In this document: positions 7,324-9,211 of the stretch, in pieces | Layout: each line of letters starts with the position of its first letter | Position numbering within the stretch: the stretch's first letter is position 1 | DNA from: Bacteroidota bacterium | Lineage (GTDB): Bacteria > Bacteroidota > Bacteroidia > Flavobacteriales > Flavobacteriaceae | Length of the DNA: 9,211 bases | NCBI GenBank assembly: GCA_021793535.1 | Contig: JAJYSO010000041.1 | Coordinates: forward strand, 1-9,211 | Reading direction: 5' to 3' | The notes under the pieces: model-generated | Seen by the model: the letters and a program-made list of their open reading frames with translations, nothing else | Databases searched by the model: none | Told to the model about the DNA's origin: nothing | Translations under genes and position numbers: made by a program

Positions 7324-7361
7324 GTGCCATTATTGTTTCTTAATCCTTGGCGTGGAATACC

Positions 7362-8756
7362 TTAACGAGCAATCATCTGACGATAAGTCAATTGCCCTTC
7401 TTTACGTTCTCCAATGAACTCAAAATTATTCACTGCTCGCGTTTGTCGACTCAAAAGCGGAGCTGCTCCGGTCATATCCTGTAGAGCAAGCTGTAGAAGA
7501 GGCTCGTCAGTACGCCCCAGTTCCCCAAGGTGTAAAATGTCTTCTTCTTGCTTTATGTCAGGAGTGAGTCCATCCGTATAATCGGTATAGCCATCTGCAT
7601 TTACTGTCTTTAAAATCAAAGGGAGAAGCGCATAACTATGGCCGGGTTGAACGGCTGACCTAGAAAAATCTGGAGACTCATAGAGCATAATGGATCCCTG
7701 AAATTTCCCTGTTGTATAATCTCCCACTTGAACCACATCAATGTATGGACGCAAAGCATTGACGAGCAACTCGCTGGCAGAAGCTGTACTTTTGGTGGTC
7801 AAGACATACACCTTGTCCAGATTTAAACTGTTCAAAGGTTGTCCCCCCTTCAATTGATTGGAGAAAAGCAAATCTTCATCCGGAAAATTATCATTGAAAA
7901 CTTCTTTGACAAAAAGTTTACCGGTAAACTGTCCGGTGACCATCCCAGCCAAATTCTTACTGGTTTCTACACTGCCGCCGCCATTATAGCGCAAATCAAT
8001 AACCAAGCTTTGGATGTGTTCGGCTTTAAACTTTCCAAAAACATCATTTAAATCTTGATCAAAACTCTGAGTAAAAGCATTATATACCAAATAACCTACT
8101 TTCCGGTTACTCACCGTATAAATGGTGTCCATATAAATAGGATTTTCCGTATACTCCTTTTTTTGGAGCTCTATTTCTCCCCCTTCTTCTAACCGCCCAT
8201 TTTGATAGGTGACTAAACCCAATTTATAACGAGTGGGAGACAAGATATCTCGATAATTATGTTCGTCTATTTTTACACCATCAATTCGATTAAATAGCAT
8301 CCCGCGCTGAAGCCCAGCTTCTTCGGCAGAGGTTCCTGGCAATACATAGCGTACATAGCCCAATACCTCTCCGGACTCCGAAATACGAACCAATCCATAA
8401 TCCATGCCATTGTTTAAGGAGATCCCATCTAACTGATTTTCCAACTCATGAAAGTCAGAGACAATGATGCTGAATCGATCCTTTGAATACACTAAATCCT
8501 CAAATAGCGATTCGGGCGAATCAAAACGGCTTAAATATGCCTCCCGCTCCCCTATATTTTGAAAAAAGTTATCTCCAAGAACTTCTTTTTCGGCCTTGTA
8601 TAAATAAAATAATTGCATGGCATCGTACACAAAATTCTGCGTATCGGAAACCGAATGTGTACGTATTTGGTCATCTAAGTCATCTCGACAAGAAGCTAAA
8701 GTCAAAAAGATTACCAATATAAGCAACCAACTACTTTTCTTTTGCATACCCTTCAT
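7362..8756 (-). CDS. S41-family PDZ peptidase, lipoprotein
   Basis: This is a C-terminal-processing-type serine protease (tail-specific protease family, CtpA/Prc-like) predicted to sit on the cell envelope. The 464 residues start with a lipoprotein signal: Lys6-Lys7, a hydrophobic core at 10-20 and lipobox LASC with Cys23. The acidic stretch RDDLDD right after the Cys resembles the surface-export signals described for Bacteroidota lipoproteins; this is inference. A PDZ-like domain spans about 118-200 (GYVRYVLPGTSAEEAGLQRG, 133-152). The protease core has LVIDLRYNGGGSVE (251-264), then TASASELLVNAL (324-335) with nucleophile Ser326, and GKFQGS with Lys351. The 25-residue spacing between Ser and Lys equals that of characterised S41 enzymes, so it should be active. 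It starts 2 bp after the small membrane-protein gene; Met4 is an alternative start. The natural substrate is unknown. Confidence 0.92.
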   Translation of the reverse strand: MKGMQKKSSWLLILVIFLTLASCRDDLDDQIRTHSVSDTQNFVYDAMQLFYLYKAEKEVLGDNFFQNIGEREAYLSRFDSPESLFEDLVYSKDRFSIIVSDFHELENQLDGISLNNGMDYGLVRISESGEVLGYVRYVLPGTSAEEAGLQRGMLFNRIDGVKIDEHNYRDILSPTRYKLGLVTYQNGRLEEGGEIELQKKEYTENPIYMDTIYTVSNRKVGYLVYNAFTQSFDQDLNDVFGKFKAEHIQSLVIDLRYNGGGSVETSKNLAGMVTGQFTGKLFVKEVFNDNFPDEDLLFSNQLKGGQPLNSLNLDKVYVLTTKSTASASELLVNALRPYIDVVQVGDYTTGKFQGSIMLYESPDFSRSAVQPGHSYALLPLILKTVNADGYTDYTDGLTPDIKQEEDILHLGELGRTDEPLLQLALQDMTGAAPLLSRQTRAVNNFEFIGERKEGQLTYRQMIAR

Positions 8757-8758
8757 CT

Positions 8759-8947
8759 TTATTCTGAATGATCTTTTTGTTCTTCTTTTTGCTGATTCAA
8801 GGTATTAAAAATCCACGCTATCAAGATAAAGCCTATCCCGGTTACCGAGGGCGCCGGGTTTCGATATTGGTATCCTATCACAAACATCACTAGAGCAGTA
8901 AGAATGAGCAGTGCATTTAAAATGGTAATCTTTTTGGCAGGTTTCAT
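8759..8947 (-). CDS. Small two-helix membrane protein, unknown function
   Basis: I do not recognise a family. The 62-residue protein has a basic N-terminus (KPAKK), a first hydrophobic helix at about 7-26, a short turn with Arg29-Asn30-Pro31, a second helix at about 35-50, and a strongly charged tail (QQKEEQKDHSE). This predicts two inner-membrane helices with both ends in the cytoplasm. The stop is only 2 bp before the ATG of the S41 lipoprotein, so the two are almost certainly cotranscribed and may be translationally coupled. It may support that protease or its membrane setting; this is inference from position only. The start is the first ATG that leaves the hydrophobic segments intact. Confidence 0.75.
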   Translation of the reverse strand: MKPAKKITILNALLILTALVMFVIGYQYRNPAPSVTGIGFILIAWIFNTLNQQKEEQKDHSE

Positions 8948-9211
8948 TTCATCTTTCTTTGTATTCCCAAGAAAAGTAAGAAATCTTCCATTAAAAACGC
9001 ATTGGAGAAGAAAAAATTATTAAAATGAGAAAAGTTCTAAAAACAACTCTTGGCTTCTTTTGAACAAAGCCCTCGTTCAAAAAGCACGGCTCCAAAAGGA
9101 ACAGCACCGGATTGCCTTGGCATCGTATAGTCCAAACGATATGATTTTGAATCGGCCACACACGAAACATCCGCAGTGGCCTAACTAGAGCTGGCCCGTT
9201 TCCAAGCTATC
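8948..9211. other. 264-bp terminal region without an identified gene
   Basis: The part next to the small membrane-protein gene (8948-9036) is A/T-rich and probably its 5' region, but I find no full TTG-N19-TAnnTTTG promoter. Beyond it the G+C rises. On the - strand a frame free of stops runs from 9180 to TAG at 9039-9037 and reads as protein-like (for example DSKSYRLDYTMPRQSGAVPF). It has a TAG at 9183-9181 and only a late ATG (9123, 28 residues). It could be the end of a gene cut by the window edge or hit by a sequence error. A + strand frame over the same bases also lacks stops for about 55 codons but has no start. No tRNA, tmRNA, RNase P or SRP RNA signature was seen. Confidence 0.4.
9058..9082. 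repeat. 8-bp inverted repeat with 9-base loop
   Basis: TTTTGAAC (9058-9065) and GTTCAAAA (9075-9082) are perfect reverse complements around a 9-base loop. No T-tract follows on either strand. On the - strand it lies about 20 bases before the TAG that ends the possible partial gene, so it is not placed as a normal terminator. Its role is unknown. Confidence 0.4.

Noticed and set aside
8945..8991. A 15-codon - strand frame (MEDFLLFLGIQRKMK) that overlaps the next ATG
   Set aside because: Very short, A/T-rich and likely chance; the overlap with the following start is suggestive but not enough.
9120..9160. tRNA-like GATTCAAAATC on the - strand
   Set aside because: No acceptor, D or anticodon stems can be built around it.
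1..9211. CRISPR array, insertion sequence, phage or toxin-antitoxin system
   Set aside because: No repeated spacer units, transposase, integrase or paired small toxin-like genes were found; gene content is mostly core chromosomal.

Overview
The window looks like a chromosomal segment of a Bacteroidota bacterium, most likely class Flavobacteriia. Four observations support this: protein sequences of flavobacterial type throughout; a TTG-N19-TAnnTTTG promoter, the signature of the Bacteroidota primary sigma factor; genes without Shine-Dalgarno sequences but with A/T-rich leaders; and a moderate-to-low G+C content. No RNA genes, CRISPR arrays, insertion sequences or phage genes were seen.

Layout. 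At the left, on the + strand, lies a 5'-truncated dnaB (replicative helicase; positions 12-1439). It is followed after 35 bp by a secreted protein of the kind usually mislabelled 'asparagine synthetase B' (1475-2734). All other recognised genes are on the - strand. mgsA (methylglyoxal synthase) ends convergently, about 40 bp from the secreted protein. Next comes a translation operon, read from right to left: thrS - infC - rpmI - rplT. It is framed by a consensus promoter at 6547-6518 and a strong intrinsic terminator at 3296-3266. To its right is a small cell-envelope group, also on the - strand: a 62-residue two-helix membrane protein, an S41-family PDZ-protease lipoprotein, and a periplasmic SIMPL-domain protein.

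How the genes work together. The thrS-infC-rpmI-rplT block is a classic conserved translation cluster. Here infC starts at an ATA codon 12 bp after the thrS stop, so IF3 is 38 residues longer than its first ATG would suggest. A 91-bp spacer between rpmI and rplT is a possible site of ribosomal-protein control. MgsA acts alone, as an overflow shunt from dihydroxyacetone phosphate. The membrane protein, protease and SIMPL protein all act in the envelope and may share a transcript.

Limits. The first 23 bases form a near-perfect palindrome that puts a stop codon in the dnaB frame, and dnaB lacks its N-terminus, so the left edge is probably a sequence or assembly boundary. The last about 260 bases hold no gene I can identify. 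I see no clear new system. The most notable points are the ATA start of infC, the SSB-like acidic tip on DnaB and the misnamed secreted protein.
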